Origin: Herbinix sp.
GTDB taxonomy: Bacteria > Bacillota > Clostridia > Lachnospirales > Lachnospiraceae
Length of the DNA stretch: 45,091 nucleotides
Reading direction: 5' to 3'
NCBI GenBank assembly: GCA_029239235.1
Contig: JAQZBD010000056.1
Location: 1-45,091 of the forward strand
A program made the translations under genes and the position numbers. Below the pieces are notes generated by a model. It saw only the letters and a list, made by a program, of their open reading frames with translations, was not told the origin of the DNA and ran no database searches. Each line of letters starts with the position of its first letter. The stretch's first letter is position 1. Below, piece by piece: positions 24,343-33,363 of the stretch.

Positions 24343-25119
24343 ATGAGGAAATTTTTTAAATTTATAAGTAATGATGGGCATTTCGGCCTTAATGTAATCT
24401 ATTTTATTCTACGAATACTTGTTATTCTTGTTGCTATCGACCAGCTGGTCAGTAGAAATTACGAGAATCTATTCCTGTGTATTTTAACCTTAGTGCTTTT
24501 TCTGGTTCCCAGCTTTATTGAGAAAAGAATACATATCGATATACCGGATACCCTTGAGGTAATTATTCTGTTATTTATTTTTTCCGCCGAAATTCTGGGT
24601 GAGATACAGGAGTATTATATTCTTTTTCCTTATTGGGATACTGTTTTACACACAATCAACGGCTTCCTTGCTGCTGCTATTGGCTTTTCGCTGATTGATA
24701 TCTTAAATAAGAATGATAGATTCGCTATCTCCCTCTCACCGGTATTTGTGGCCTTAGTTGCCTTCTGCTTCTCCATGACCATCGGTGTATTATGGGAGTT
24801 CTTCGAATTTGGCGTAGACCAGCTATTAGGCTATGATATGCAAAAGGACACTTTTGTGCAGTCCATAAATACGGTTCTATTAAATCCGAATGGGGCTAAT
24901 GTTCCTGTTCATGTGAACATTCAGAGTCTCATTGTAAATGGAGAGCCTTGGAGCGCTTATATTGATTTAGGCCTCTATGACACCATGATGGATTTAATCG
25001 TTAATTTTATTGGTGCTGCCGTGTTTTCTGTCTTTGGTTATTTTTATATTAAACGTCGGGGAAAGGGCTTCTTTTTAAAAGGAATTATTCCAAGACTAAA
25101 AACAAAAATTGAATCCTAA
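24343..25119 (+). CDS. Multi-pass membrane protein, DUF2238/YjdF-like
   Basis: 258 residues with about six predicted helices: around 15-40, 43-58, 68-85, 101-120, 128-152, and 218-238. The segment PYWDTVLHTINGFLAAAIGF, the acidic GVLWEFFEFGVDQLLG motif within a helix, and LYDTMMDLIVNFIGA recall the DUF2238/YjdF pattern of conserved W-D, WE-F-E and D-M-D residues. Function is unknown. A GGAGG lies nine bases before the ATG, and a long hairpin precedes it. It ends at a bidirectional terminator. Confidence 0.8.
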   Translation: MRKFFKFISNDGHFGLNVIYFILRILVILVAIDQLVSRNYENLFLCILTLVLFLVPSFIEKRIHIDIPDTLEVIILLFIFSAEILGEIQEYYILFPYWDTVLHTINGFLAAAIGFSLIDILNKNDRFAISLSPVFVALVAFCFSMTIGVLWEFFEFGVDQLLGYDMQKDTFVQSINTVLLNPNGANVPVHVNIQSLIVNGEPWSAYIDLGLYDTMMDLIVNFIGAAVFSVFGYFYIKRRGKGFFLKGIIPRLKTKIES

Positions 25120-25125
25120 TAAAAC

Positions 25126-25163
25126 AATGGGGCTCTTGATATCACTTTATCAAGAGCCCCATT
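25126..25163. terminator. Terminator between convergent genes
   Basis: A perfect 15-bp stem (AATGGGGCTCTTGAT and complement) with an 8-nt loop. The T-rich tract (TTGTTTTATT) is on the minus strand, so it serves mainly the GGDEF remnant. Confidence 0.8.
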
Positions 25164-25203
25164 CGCTTCTATAACTAATAAATCAGTTCTTTGATTCATT
25201 TTT

Positions 25204-25862
25204 TTATTTTATTAATAACATCTCTTTGTTCTTCTTTTTATTTTTATTCAGATACATTAATCCATCAATATAATTAATAAAGTGATCGATACTGCTATAG
25301 CTTTTGTCAAAGATATCCCCGCCAAAGCTGCACTCCAGCTTGTACCTTTTGGTAGAATCTTGATTATATTCATCAAAGATATGTTCCATCCTTTGTACGA
25401 TATGATCCAGATCTTTCTTAAACGGACTTTTCACAATAACCAAAAATTCGTCTCCGCCATGTCTTACAATGATATCTTCGGTGCGTATTGCCTCTCGTAG
25501 TAAGCAAACCGCCGTACTAATGGCAAAGTCACCTTCTCGATGTCCATAGCTATCATTGATTTCCTTCAGATGATCAACATCACAATAAATAATACCAAAG
25601 CCTTCCTGCTCCTGCGGCAGTCTGTTACGCAGGTAATATTCGAAAGAGCCTCTGTCCCAGGCACCTGTAAGCTCATCCACATGTATCATCTTTGCTGCAG
25701 GAGGATATAAACGACCACCAAGGAAAAAGCAGAACAGCTCCAAATCAATAATGGGCCATACACAAAAGCCTGAACCAATCCACCGCAGATGGGTAACCCA
25801 ATAAATATGGTCAGAATATTGGCATCCTCTTTTGCAATGCTCTTTCGGTTAATCAAAATTAA
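25204..25862 (-). pseudogene. Truncated and frameshifted membrane GGDEF protein
   Basis: The frame 25204-25743 encodes a GGDEF domain: VDELTGAWDRGSFEYYL, IIYCDVDHLKEINDSYGHREGD, and RHGGDEFLVIV, the active-site signature of diguanylate cyclases. Just upstream, another frame (about 25720-25862) encodes two hydrophobic segments (ILTIFIGLPICGGLVQAFVYGPLLIW, then SAFSLVVVYILLQQ) that normally run straight into VDELTGAW in 7TM-GGDEF proteins. The join needs one extra base near CAGCAAAG. Upstream of 25862 a stop codon interrupts that frame and no further coding is seen, so most of the N-terminal membrane domain is gone. A free GGDEF domain might still be made, but no good start site is seen. Confidence 0.75.
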
Positions 25863-25916
25863 TTATCATTTCATCAAAAATAACGCAAGGAAGAATGTTA
25901 TGAAGCGTACCCTGTT

Positions 25917-26657
25917 TTAATATTCCACTTCCTGTAAAAATAGGCCTTGTGCACTTGCAGGTGTACTTCCCAAATCCGGCTGATTTGGATCCAATATCTT
26001 TTCAATTTCCCACATACTCCGGTTACCCAGACCTATTTCCAGCAAGGTGCTAACTAGCATACGAGCCATATTGTGCAGAAAGTCATTGGCTTTTATGGAA
26101 ATTTGAATCTCTTTTTCGTCCTGGTAGATATCGATATCATAAATCTCCTTCACTGTGGATTTGCCTTTTTTCACAGAGGAAAAGTCTTTAAAATCATGTT
26201 CTCCCAATAATAATTTCGCTGCTTCCTTCATATGTGTAACATTTGGCCTTTTGAAGCAATAGTAGGTGTACTTTCGATCAAACACACTGGGAACATCACC
26301 GATTGCTATGCGGTACAGATAGGTTTTACTTTTAGCATTCAGGCTGGCATGAAATCTTTCCGTCACTTCTTCTACGCTGGTCACGGCGATATCCATGGGC
26401 AAATATCGATTCAAATAATTTTTAATTTCGAAACACTTTAAATCTGTGCTTGCTTTAAAGTTTGCCACCTGAGCATAGGCATGCACGCCCAACTCTGTTC
26501 TGCTTCCACAGTTGAGTTCAACCTCTTTGCCTGTCATCTTGTGAAGAACTTCCAAAAGCTTATTCTCTACCGTATTGTCTGCTTCCCCTTTTCCTAACCT
26601 TTGCCACCCATTATAACGACTTCCATCATATTCGATGGTCAATTTTATATTTCGCAT
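25917..26657 (-). CDS. TruA-like pseudouridine synthase paralogue with Glu at the catalytic position
   Basis: 246 residues, the same length as the TruA at 21098-21838 and clearly homologous (IEYDGSRYNGWQRLG, YLPMDIAVTSVEEVTERFHA, GEHDFKDFSSVKKG, FLHNMARMLVSTLLEIGLGN). The catalytic block reads GSRTELGVHAYAQ, with Glu55 where TruA enzymes have the catalytic Asp. The codon is GAG, so a single base change from GAC/GAT is enough. Family knowledge says this Asp is essential in all pseudouridine synthases. The protein may be inactive, act as a tRNA-binding paralogue, or use Glu. The 3' end abuts the GGDEF remnant, and a 16-bp repeat array lies upstream. Confidence 0.88.
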   Translation of the reverse strand: MRNIKLTIEYDGSRYNGWQRLGKGEADNTVENKLLEVLHKMTGKEVELNCGSRTELGVHAYAQVANFKASTDLKCFEIKNYLNRYLPMDIAVTSVEEVTERFHASLNAKSKTYLYRIAIGDVPSVFDRKYTYYCFKRPNVTHMKEAAKLLLGEHDFKDFSSVKKGKSTVKEIYDIDIYQDEKEIQISIKANDFLHNMARMLVSTLLEIGLGNRSMWEIEKILDPNQPDLGSTPASAQGLFLQEVEY

Positions 26658-26688
26658 TGCTTCTCCTCTTTCAACATTGTCTATCTCT

Positions 26689-26818
26689 ATTTCTGCCTGT
26701 TTCTAAATTATGCCTGTCCCTAATTCTGCCTGTCTCTAATTCTGTCTGTCTCTAATTCTGCCTGTTTCTAATTATGTCTGTCACTAATTCTGCCTGTTTC
26801 TAATTATGCCTGTCACTA
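26689..26818. repeat. Tandem array of a 16-bp unit
   Basis: Seven contiguous units (26707-26818) with the pattern ATTMTGYCTGTYNCTA, preceded by one irregular copy (26689-26706), fill the spacer between the MATE stop codon and truA paralogue start. Units differ at a few positions (TCT/TAT, CCT/TCT, TTC/CCC/CAC). Confidence 0.9.
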
Positions 26819-26832
26819 CTCTCTCTTCTGTT

Positions 26833-28209
26833 TCAATTCTTTCCTTTCTTAGATATCTGAAAGCCCGGCTCACGTTTTATATAATGGCGGAAATAAAAGA
26901 TAAACATAATTGAAGTTACAGACCAGGTAAGCGGATAGCTGAAAATCAAGGTTCGGATATCATGCCAAATTGGTACTGTTGTAAACACCCAAAGCACTCG
27001 AAGTACACAGATCCCTATTCCGGTCATAAGCATGGGCATAAAAGAATCACCCATCCCTCTTAAGGATCCAGAAATAATTTCAATGAGCACATAGGTACAG
27101 AAGGTGGGTACCATAAAGTGAAGAATTTCAATTCCCCGCCGGGTTACCTGCACATCATTTGTAAATAGGCCGTAAATGCTTGGTCCTGCAAAATATAAGA
27201 TCAGACTTAGAACCACTGCCACTCCAATGGTCATGGCTAAGCAGATCCTAATTCCTTTTCGCACCCTGGCAAAGTTACCGGCACCATAATTCTGCCCTAC
27301 AAAGGTGGTAATTGAGATGCCAAAAGAGCTCATGGTCATCCAGAAGAGACCATCGATCTTACCATAGGCTGTCCAGGCTGCGATTGTATTCGTTCCAAAG
27401 CTGTTGACACTGGATTGAATTATAATATTGGAGGAGGAATACATGAGAGACTGGAGTCCTGAAGGTATTCCGATCCGAACAATTTTCATAAGTATCTCTT
27501 TGTGAAAACGTACCTTTCTTAAATCTAATCGATAGCATTCCCTGGTACGCATCAAAGTAACACAGATAAGCACTGCGCTAAAGACCTGTGCAATTACAGT
27601 TGCTAGGGCAACTCCTGCTACGCCCCAATGGAACCCTACGACGAACAAGAAATCCAAGATAATATTTAAGACTACACTTGCAGCCAAATAGTAAAGAGGA
27701 CGTTTGGAATCTCCGATTGCACGTAGAATTCCAGTTCCCATATTATATATTAAATTAGCAATTGTACCACAAAAATAGATACGGATAAAAGTAAGGGAGT
27801 AAGGAATGATATCCTCCGGTGTACCCATCAAGCGAATTGCTAATGGAGCACCTAAAATTCCAATTACCATAATCACCGCCCCTGCTGCAACTGCTAAAGC
27901 AATGGCAGTATGTACACCTTTACTCACTTCTTTCTCATTCTTCGCTCCGAAATATTGTGATATCGTCACGGTAGCACCGGAGGAGGTGCCCACAAAAAAT
28001 CCGATAAATACATTTATTAAGGTACCGGTTGTACCCCCTACAGCGGACAATGCTTCTTTTCCCACATAATGACCTACAATAATAGCATCCACTGTATTAT
28101 AAAGCTGCTGTAAAAAGGTACCAAACAGCAGGGGAAAGAAAAATAGTAATAGCTGCTTCCAGATAACGCCTTCAATTATGCCATTGCTTTGTTGTTCTTG
28201 ATTTTTCAT
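26833..28209 (-). CDS. MATE family efflux transporter
   Basis: 458 residues with twelve predicted transmembrane segments in two related halves. The N-terminus reads FFPLLFGTFLQQLYNTVDAIIVGHYVGKEALSAVGGT, the hallmark of the MATE DinF/NorM branch; the matching half begins KIVRIGIPSGLQSLMYSSSNIIIQ. Such transporters export drugs or metabolites using Na+ or H+; substrate unknown. The start is preceded by GGGGATAGGGAATTCGA. The gene is followed by the tandem repeat array and the truA paralogue on the same strand. Confidence 0.94.
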   Translation of the reverse strand: MKNQEQQSNGIIEGVIWKQLLLFFFPLLFGTFLQQLYNTVDAIIVGHYVGKEALSAVGGTTGTLINVFIGFFVGTSSGATVTISQYFGAKNEKEVSKGVHTAIALAVAAGAVIMVIGILGAPLAIRLMGTPEDIIPYSLTFIRIYFCGTIANLIYNMGTGILRAIGDSKRPLYYLAASVVLNIILDFLFVVGFHWGVAGVALATVIAQVFSAVLICVTLMRTRECYRLDLRKVRFHKEILMKIVRIGIPSGLQSLMYSSSNIIIQSSVNSFGTNTIAAWTAYGKIDGLFWMTMSSFGISITTFVGQNYGAGNFARVRKGIRICLAMTIGVAVVLSLILYFAGPSIYGLFTNDVQVTRRGIEILHFMVPTFCTYVLIEIISGSLRGMGDSFMPMLMTGIGICVLRVLWVFTTVPIWHDIRTLIFSYPLTWSVTSIMFIFYFRHYIKREPGFQISKKGKN

Positions 28210-28349
28210 TCGAATTCCCTATCCCCTTTGACAGAGTCAATAATTTTATTTGTAAAAGCTTAAGATAATATTCTACCTTAAACAGACAAAATGCGCAAGG
28301 TAAGCAATTGCTAAATTATTCTCTCCACACTCATTGGTCCTATGTGAAA

Positions 28350-28379
28350 TTGAATAAAATACTGCTTCGTGTATATACT
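28350..28379 (+). promoter_or_regulatory. Promoter of the 56-residue protein gene
   Basis: TTGAAT and TATACT are separated by 18 bp, about 32 bases upstream of the ATG. The rest of the 28210-28410 divergent spacer holds nothing else recognised. Confidence 0.55.
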
Positions 28380-28410
28380 AATTCATCAAAACAAAAAAGG
28401 AGGCAGTTAC

Positions 28411-28581
28411 ATGGATAATAATAAGAACAGAATGAAAGATCGAGAAAAAAGCAATCCAGAGATGAGAAAAATGGATCCAACCGGTAATGCTGACCATGGA
28501 ATCATCAATGGACAAGTAATTGGTGTCCATGAAGGAAAGCATGAGAAAAGCAGAGCCGGAGGCAGAAACAAGAATCATTAA
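28411..28581 (+). CDS. Small hydrophilic protein (56 residues), unknown
   Basis: The ATG at 28411 has AAGGAGG eight bases upstream, making it preferable to an upstream in-frame ATG. The product starts MDNNKNRMKDREKSNPEM and ends KSRAGGRNKNH. It is rich in Asn, Lys, Arg, Glu and Gly, has no membrane segment, and contains HGIINGQVIGVHEGKHEK near residues 29-46. I do not recognise a family. It has its own promoter and a terminator at 28660-28703, so it is probably expressed alone. Such charged small proteins are often sporulation or stress proteins, which is only a guess. Confidence 0.7.
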   Translation: MDNNKNRMKDREKSNPEMRKMDPTGNADHGIINGQVIGVHEGKHEKSRAGGRNKNH

Positions 28582-28659
28582 TTTTTATTGTACGTTAATT
28601 AATTTTACTGTCTTATTGCTGTGATTTTATATGTAAAGAATGTATTAGTAGACTAAATT

Positions 28660-28703
28660 AAAAGAGAGAACGATTCTATGAAAGCAGAACCATTCTCTCT
28701 TTT
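28660..28703. terminator. Bidirectional intrinsic terminator
   Basis: AAAAGAGAGAA pairs with TTCTCTCTTTT around a 22-nt middle that contains a further TTCT/AGAA helix. T runs are present on both strands, between the convergent small-protein and ROK genes. Confidence 0.8.
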
Positions 28704-28767
28704 GAAAATTCCAAATATCACCGGTCACAAATTGATTCGGGTAAACTTCCCTTTGTTTATAGCAGGG

Positions 28768-29712
28768 TTATATATTCATGATCAATCTTGCGCCACCATA
28801 AATACCCGCATCATTACCGAGGGAAGCCAAGCTGAACTGTGTTTGCTCCGATGCCGGGAAGGCATATTTTTCAAAGGCATGTCTAACGCCCTCTAACAAA
28901 ATGGTTCCTGCCTTGGATACTCCGCCACCAAGTACAATGATTTCCGGATCTGTTACACAGGATATTCCAGCCAGTGCTGTTCCCAGGTCGTCATACATCA
29001 ACTCTGTAACCTTTCGTGCTACCTGATCTCCTTCTTTTGCCAGATTAAATACGTCCTTTGCCTCAAGCTTATCAAATTCTCTTAGCTTTGTTGGTTCCTG
29101 GCTGTCCTTTAGAAGCTCATAAGCATACCGAACAATACCGGTTGCTGACGCATACCCTTCCAGGCAGCCCTTTTTACCGCAACCACAACTAAAATCTGCA
29201 TCCCTCTTTATCTTGATATGTCCAATTTCACCGGCTGCTCCATGCTGTCCGGTAAGTACCTTACCATCAACAATAATTCCGCCGCCTACTCCGGTTCCCA
29301 GAGTGACAAAGATAACATTGGAATAGCCTTTCGCACCGCCCTGCCACATCTCACCTAACGCTGCCGCATTTGCATCGTTAACAACCTCTACTGGAATTCC
29401 TACAAAGGCAGATAGCTTTTCAGAAACATCAAAATCTCCCCAACCATTTAAATTCACACAGCGCTTTACATATTTCCCGTTCAGCACTGCACCGGGAACA
29501 CCAATACCAATTCCTTCTACACAATTTTTATCAATGTTAAATTCACTTAATTTATTAGTGATTGATAACGCGATATCTGGTAAAAGCTGTTCGCCGTTAT
29601 TCTCGGTTCTGGTTGGAATTTCCCATTTGTCAATCAGAATTCCCTCTGTTTTGAATAATCCAAGTTTAACGGTCGTTCCGCCAAGATCCACACCAAATGC
29701 ATACTCTCTCAT
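28768..29712 (-). CDS. ROK-family glucokinase
   Basis: 314 residues. The phosphate-1 motif FGVDLGGTTVKLGLF is at 6-20, the ROK segment TLGTGVGGGIIVDG around 135-149, the catalytic EVVNDANAAALGE near 107-119, and the ROK zinc site GHIKI ... CGCGKKGCLEGYAS at about 165-190. The length and motifs match the glucokinases of Firmicutes, which phosphorylate glucose taken up without PTS. The gene is alone between terminators, unlike ROK repressors, and has no HTH domain. Other hexose kinases of the ROK family cannot be excluded. Confidence 0.9.
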   Translation of the reverse strand: MREYAFGVDLGGTTVKLGLFKTEGILIDKWEIPTRTENNGEQLLPDIALSITNKLSEFNIDKNCVEGIGIGVPGAVLNGKYVKRCVNLNGWGDFDVSEKLSAFVGIPVEVVNDANAAALGEMWQGGAKGYSNVIFVTLGTGVGGGIIVDGKVLTGQHGAAGEIGHIKIKRDADFSCGCGKKGCLEGYASATGIVRYAYELLKDSQEPTKLREFDKLEAKDVFNLAKEGDQVARKVTELMYDDLGTALAGISCVTDPEIIVLGGGVSKAGTILLEGVRHAFEKYAFPASEQTQFSLASLGNDAGIYGGARLIMNI

Positions 29713-29852
29713 TTATTACACCTCATCAAATAGTATTTAAAATAAAATTATATCAAGGCAAAAAAGATAAACCAATTCAGATTTAGACCTGATTCCTATC
29801 ATATTTTATCCATGCATCCAAGCTTAACAGGTTGTAAATTAAAATTTGCATA

Positions 29853-31886
29853 TTAAAATTTGTAATGCTTTAAGGTTTCCTCTAGCTGACCGGACAGCCT
29901 TGCTAACGTCTCTGCGGAAGAAGCAACCTCCTGCATAACTGCGGACTGCTCCTGCGTCGCTGCAGATATGGTCTGACTTCCAGCTGCGGTTTCCTGTGAG
30001 ATTGCCTTAATCTTATCTACCGATGTGACCACACTGGTGCTGGAGTTGGAGAGATGCTTGACATTCTGAGTAATTTTCTGGACTGCTTCATCCACATTAT
30101 TAATCTGCTGTTGAATGCCCTGGAAGGCTTCTCCTGCCTCAAGCACAACCTCTGTTCCATAGGACACCTCTTGCGCACTGCTATCCATCTTTTGAATTGC
30201 ATATCTGGTCTGAATTTGAACACCTTCAATAATGGACGCGATATTGCTGGCAGCTTCCTTGGACTGCTGTGCAAGCTTGCTGACCTGCTCTGCTACCACA
30301 GTGAAGCCACGGCCTTGCTCTCCTGCCCGCGCTGCTTCAATCGAAGCGTTTAACGCCAGAAGGTTAGTACTGGAGGCAATGCCCGTAATTGTTGTTACGA
30401 TCTGGCTGATCTGTTCTGAGGAGCTGTTCAAATCACGGATAGCATTTGCTGTCTCCTGAACAATCTCATTAATGTTTGTAATTGAAGTAACTGCACGCTT
30501 AATAGCCTTTTCTCCGTCATAAGTGGTAGCTGCTGCCTTACCTGATAAATCTGCTACCTCGAAGGAGAGATTCTCTATCTCACCAATTTCATTACCGATT
30601 TCGATGACAATATCGGCGGTCTGATCCACTGCCTGTACTTGTTCTGACGCTCCTAAGGCAACCTCTGCTACGGTCTCTGCCACCTGATTGGAGCCTTGTG
30701 CTGACTGCTCCGTACTAATCTCCAGAACCTCACTGGAGGAGGCAAGCTCCTTAGTGGCTTGTCCGATTTGCTCCATGGTACTCTTAAGCATAACAGCCAT
30801 ATCCTTGAACGAGCGTTGCAGCTGACTGATCTCATCCTTCCCCTGGGCATCTAGTGCTATCGCCTGAGTAAAATCACCGGAGGCAATGATATTTGCCTGG
30901 TTAGCAATCTTCTTAATAGGTGTTGCAATGAGTGCAGATAAGCCAAGAGCTGCTGCTATTCCCACTGCTGATGCAATCAGAGTAATAATAATCGCTGAAA
31001 GCTGCTCCTTACGAACTGACTCCATGGCATCATAGTACTTCATACGGCTGGCTACACCAAAGGAGGTTCCGGGAATATTAGCATAGGCAGCGATTACCTT
31101 TACTCCATTAAATTCATAGACCTGGGTACCAGCATGTCCGGCTACAGCATCTTGAGCCATTTTTGTCAGCGCCGGTGCCACGAGACTTTTATCCTTTTCA
31201 TCGGGATTAATAAACTTTAAGACCCCAACATAATCCTCCATCGGATGTGCAAAAACTAAGCCATCCTTACCGTCAAAGGCAAAGGAATAATTACTGTCAC
31301 TGTTTTTCATGTCAGCAACAATGGTTTTAAGCTCTTTTGTATCAAGGGATACGCCAAGATAGCTTTCCTTAGCTCCCGCAATTTTTATTGGTGTGGCTAT
31401 CATAATAGCCGGTTCGTTCGTGGCCTGAGAAATAAGAATTTCATTGGACACAACAGTTTCTCCTGTATCTTTCACCTGCTGCATGTATTCTCGGTCAGCG
31501 AGGGACGCAGCATCACCCTTTTCATTGATACGGCTAAGGGAAGCATCGCTTAAGAACACCGTTGCAAATAAGGGATTCTGATTTTTGATGTTATTCAGCT
31601 CCTGGATAATCACACTCTGATCCTGGGATAGAAAAGCGCTATTATTAGATGCTGTCTCCACAGCGGATACTGCTTTTGCAATCTCCACTTGTAATCTGGT
31701 AGCTGTCAGCTCAGCCGTATGTAACATATCATCCTTTACGGATTGCTCAAGATCTGATTGTCTGGTAAAATAATCATAGGATTTCGCTGCTCCCATGGTG
31801 AGACAAACCAGTGGAATAATTACCAATAAAAGCTTGGTTCGGATACGGCTATACTTAAAGAGTCCGCGCTGTTTTTTCTTAATCAT
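29853..31886 (-). CDS. Methyl-accepting chemotaxis protein
   Basis: 677 residues. It has a first transmembrane segment at about 18-35, a periplasmic-side dCache-like sensor of about 270 residues (with the [18 protein letters not shown] and [19 protein letters not shown] segments), a second helix near 290-318 ([21 protein letters not shown]), a HAMP domain, and the cytoplasmic coiled coil with the signalling tip [23 protein letters not shown]. It reports ligand binding to CheA/CheW and the flagellar motor. The ligand is unknown; dCache domains often bind amino acids or small acids. Single-gene unit. Confidence 0.94.
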   Translation of the reverse strand: MIKKKQRGLFKYSRIRTKLLLVIIPLVCLTMGAAKSYDYFTRQSDLEQSVKDDMLHTAELTATRLQVEIAKAVSAVETASNNSAFLSQDQSVIIQELNNIKNQNPLFATVFLSDASLSRINEKGDAASLADREYMQQVKDTGETVVSNEILISQATNEPAIMIATPIKIAGAKESYLGVSLDTKELKTIVADMKNSDSNYSFAFDGKDGLVFAHPMEDYVGVLKFINPDEKDKSLVAPALTKMAQDAVAGHAGTQVYEFNGVKVIAAYANIPGTSFGVASRMKYYDAMESVRKEQLSAIIITLIASAVGIAAALGLSALIATPIKKIANQANIIASGDFTQAIALDAQGKDEISQLQRSFKDMAVMLKSTMEQIGQATKELASSSEVLEISTEQSAQGSNQVAETVAEVALGASEQVQAVDQTADIVIEIGNEIGEIENLSFEVADLSGKAAATTYDGEKAIKRAVTSITNINEIVQETANAIRDLNSSSEQISQIVTTITGIASSTNLLALNASIEAARAGEQGRGFTVVAEQVSKLAQQSKEAASNIASIIEGVQIQTRYAIQKMDSSAQEVSYGTEVVLEAGEAFQGIQQQINNVDEAVQKITQNVKHLSNSSTSVVTSVDKIKAISQETAAGSQTISAATQEQSAVMQEVASSAETLARLSGQLEETLKHYKF

Positions 31887-32048
31887 AAGTTAACACCCCC
31901 GTAAAAATTTAAGTTGTTTTATTAGTCCGATTATACTATAATTCCAAAAAAATTGACAGCGTCAAAAAGCAGATTTTAAGTGCTTATTTATGGTATTTTT
32001 AATCTGTTTAGCACAGATATAGTGCAAGGAAAGATACGATTTCATATG

Positions 32049-32114
32049 GATGTAAATAAGAGGTAAAACATTTGTAGTTATGATGTAAATAAGAGGTAAA
32101 ACATTTGTAATTAT
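32049..32114 (+). repeat. Tandem duplication of 33 bp
   Basis: The unit GATGTAAATAAGAGG... occurs twice back to back (32049-32081 and 32082-32114) with one mismatch, within the spacer just upstream of the small membrane protein gene. Nothing else was recognised in the 31887-32153 divergent spacer apart from a short TTGAC-AGC-GTCAA palindrome at 31953-31965. Confidence 0.85.
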
Positions 32115-32153
32115 ATAGAAAAATAAGTGATAAACAGATCAGGAGGAATATGG

Positions 32154-32579
32154 ATGAAAACAAGATCAAAATGGCATTTATGGATCATTTCCTTATTTAT
32201 GATTTTCATGTATATCATGGGCATTTATGATTTCTTTATGATGCTGGCTCATAATCAAACCTATTATGAAACTCATGGATACGGATCAAAGGTAGTTGAT
32301 TACTTCACGAACTATCCAATCTATTTTATGATATTTTGGATTGTAAATTTATTAGCTGGCTTCCTATCCCCGGTATTATTAATGTTAAAAGATATTCGTT
32401 CGAAATATCTGGCCCTGGTTTCTGCCATTGCCGATACCATATTATTAATACTGACCTTTACTTTTAGAAATCGATGGGATGTATTGGGGAGTGGTGTGGC
32501 GGCTTTTGACTTCTTTATTCTAGCTATTACTTTTGGGTTGTATTTCTATTGTAGGTATGTATTTAAGCGTAACGCGTGA
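32154..32579 (+). CDS. Four-helix membrane protein, unknown
   Basis: 141 residues from the ATG at 32154, which has AGGAGG seven bases upstream; an in-frame ATG nine codons earlier lacks a site. Four hydrophobic segments are seen at about 8-30, 56-80, 87-105 and 115-135, with few charges between them. I do not recognise a family. It is alone between the chemoreceptor and the convergent regulator gene. The upstream region carries a 33-bp tandem duplication that could affect expression. Confidence 0.75.
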   Translation: MKTRSKWHLWIISLFMIFMYIMGIYDFFMMLAHNQTYYETHGYGSKVVDYFTNYPIYFMIFWIVNLLAGFLSPVLLMLKDIRSKYLALVSAIADTILLILTFTFRNRWDVLGSGVAAFDFFILAITFGLYFYCRYVFKRNA

Positions 32580-32599
32580 AATTCAACTTAGGGATGTAG

Positions 32600-33310
32600 T
32601 TACAGGTAAGAATCCGAGGACAGCATCTTTAGTCCGGAGATATCTTTAACAACATAATAATCTTCTTGTTTTTCTAAAATGCCATCCTTCACAAACTGTT
32701 GCAGTATACGAAGTAAATGCCGATAGCTTGTTCCAAGAAGCTCAGCTGTTTCTGTAAGGTTTTCACGGAATACCGTGTTATAGACGGACTTTTGATTTGT
32801 GTTCTTTTCAGAAAGATAATAGATGTATTTAGCAAGCCGGCTTTCCAGAGTACATAAAATATTGGCAGAGCTTACGTCTGATATTCTAACCAGTTTGTTT
32901 GCTAAGGAAAAAGAAAGGAAATTCAAAAATTTAATATCTTTCAATAATGCATTCTTAATTTTTTCATCCTTTATCGGAATGGCGATGCAATAACTTTCTT
33001 TCACAACTTTAATGGAATTGTAAGGGTTTGCAATTTGATAAAGTTCTAGGTCACCTAGGATTTCAAAATCTTCAAAAAAACATAGCAGTAATGATTTGCC
33101 GTTGCTTAGATTACTGCAAACCTTTAATTTCCCGGATAGAAAAAAATAAATATAATCTAAGGATTCTTTATCCTGATAAACCATATCATTTTTACTAAAA
33201 CGAACAAGCTTCAGGTGCTTATAGAAATAGTCAAAATCAGAAAAATAATCTGCAATTTTATAATTATTAATATATTGATCCAATTGAAATTGATTAAGGT
33301 AGACCTTCAC
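32600..33310 (-). CDS. Crp/Fnr-like transcriptional regulator
   Basis: 236 residues from a GTG at 33310, preferred because AGGGGGTG lies six bases upstream; the frame extends 12 codons more to an ATG with a poor site. An N-terminal cyclic-nucleotide-binding-like barrel spans about 20-125 (VRFSKNDMVYQDKESLDYIYFFLSGKLKVCSNLSNGKS), a dimer helix follows, and the C-terminal winged helix is at about 170-225 (ENLTETAELLGTSYRHLLRILQQFVKDGIL). There is no Fnr-type cysteine set. It lies 53 bases after the lacI-type gene. Effector unknown. Confidence 0.85.
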   Translation of the reverse strand: MKVYLNQFQLDQYINNYKIADYFSDFDYFYKHLKLVRFSKNDMVYQDKESLDYIYFFLSGKLKVCSNLSNGKSLLLCFFEDFEILGDLELYQIANPYNSIKVVKESYCIAIPIKDEKIKNALLKDIKFLNFLSFSLANKLVRISDVSSANILCTLESRLAKYIYYLSEKNTNQKSVYNTVFRENLTETAELLGTSYRHLLRILQQFVKDGILEKQEDYYVVKDISGLKMLSSDSYL

Positions 33311-33363
33311 TATTACACCCCCTGCTATTCCATTCAGGATAAGCATGCCCTTTTGTTACTGCA

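Noticed and set aside
26689-26818. CRISPR-like array
   Set aside because: Units are contiguous 16-mers without spacers and no cas genes are present.
30017-30459. Open frames on either strand within the chemoreceptor gene
   Set aside because: Shadow frames of the coiled-coil region without start signals or recognisable domains.
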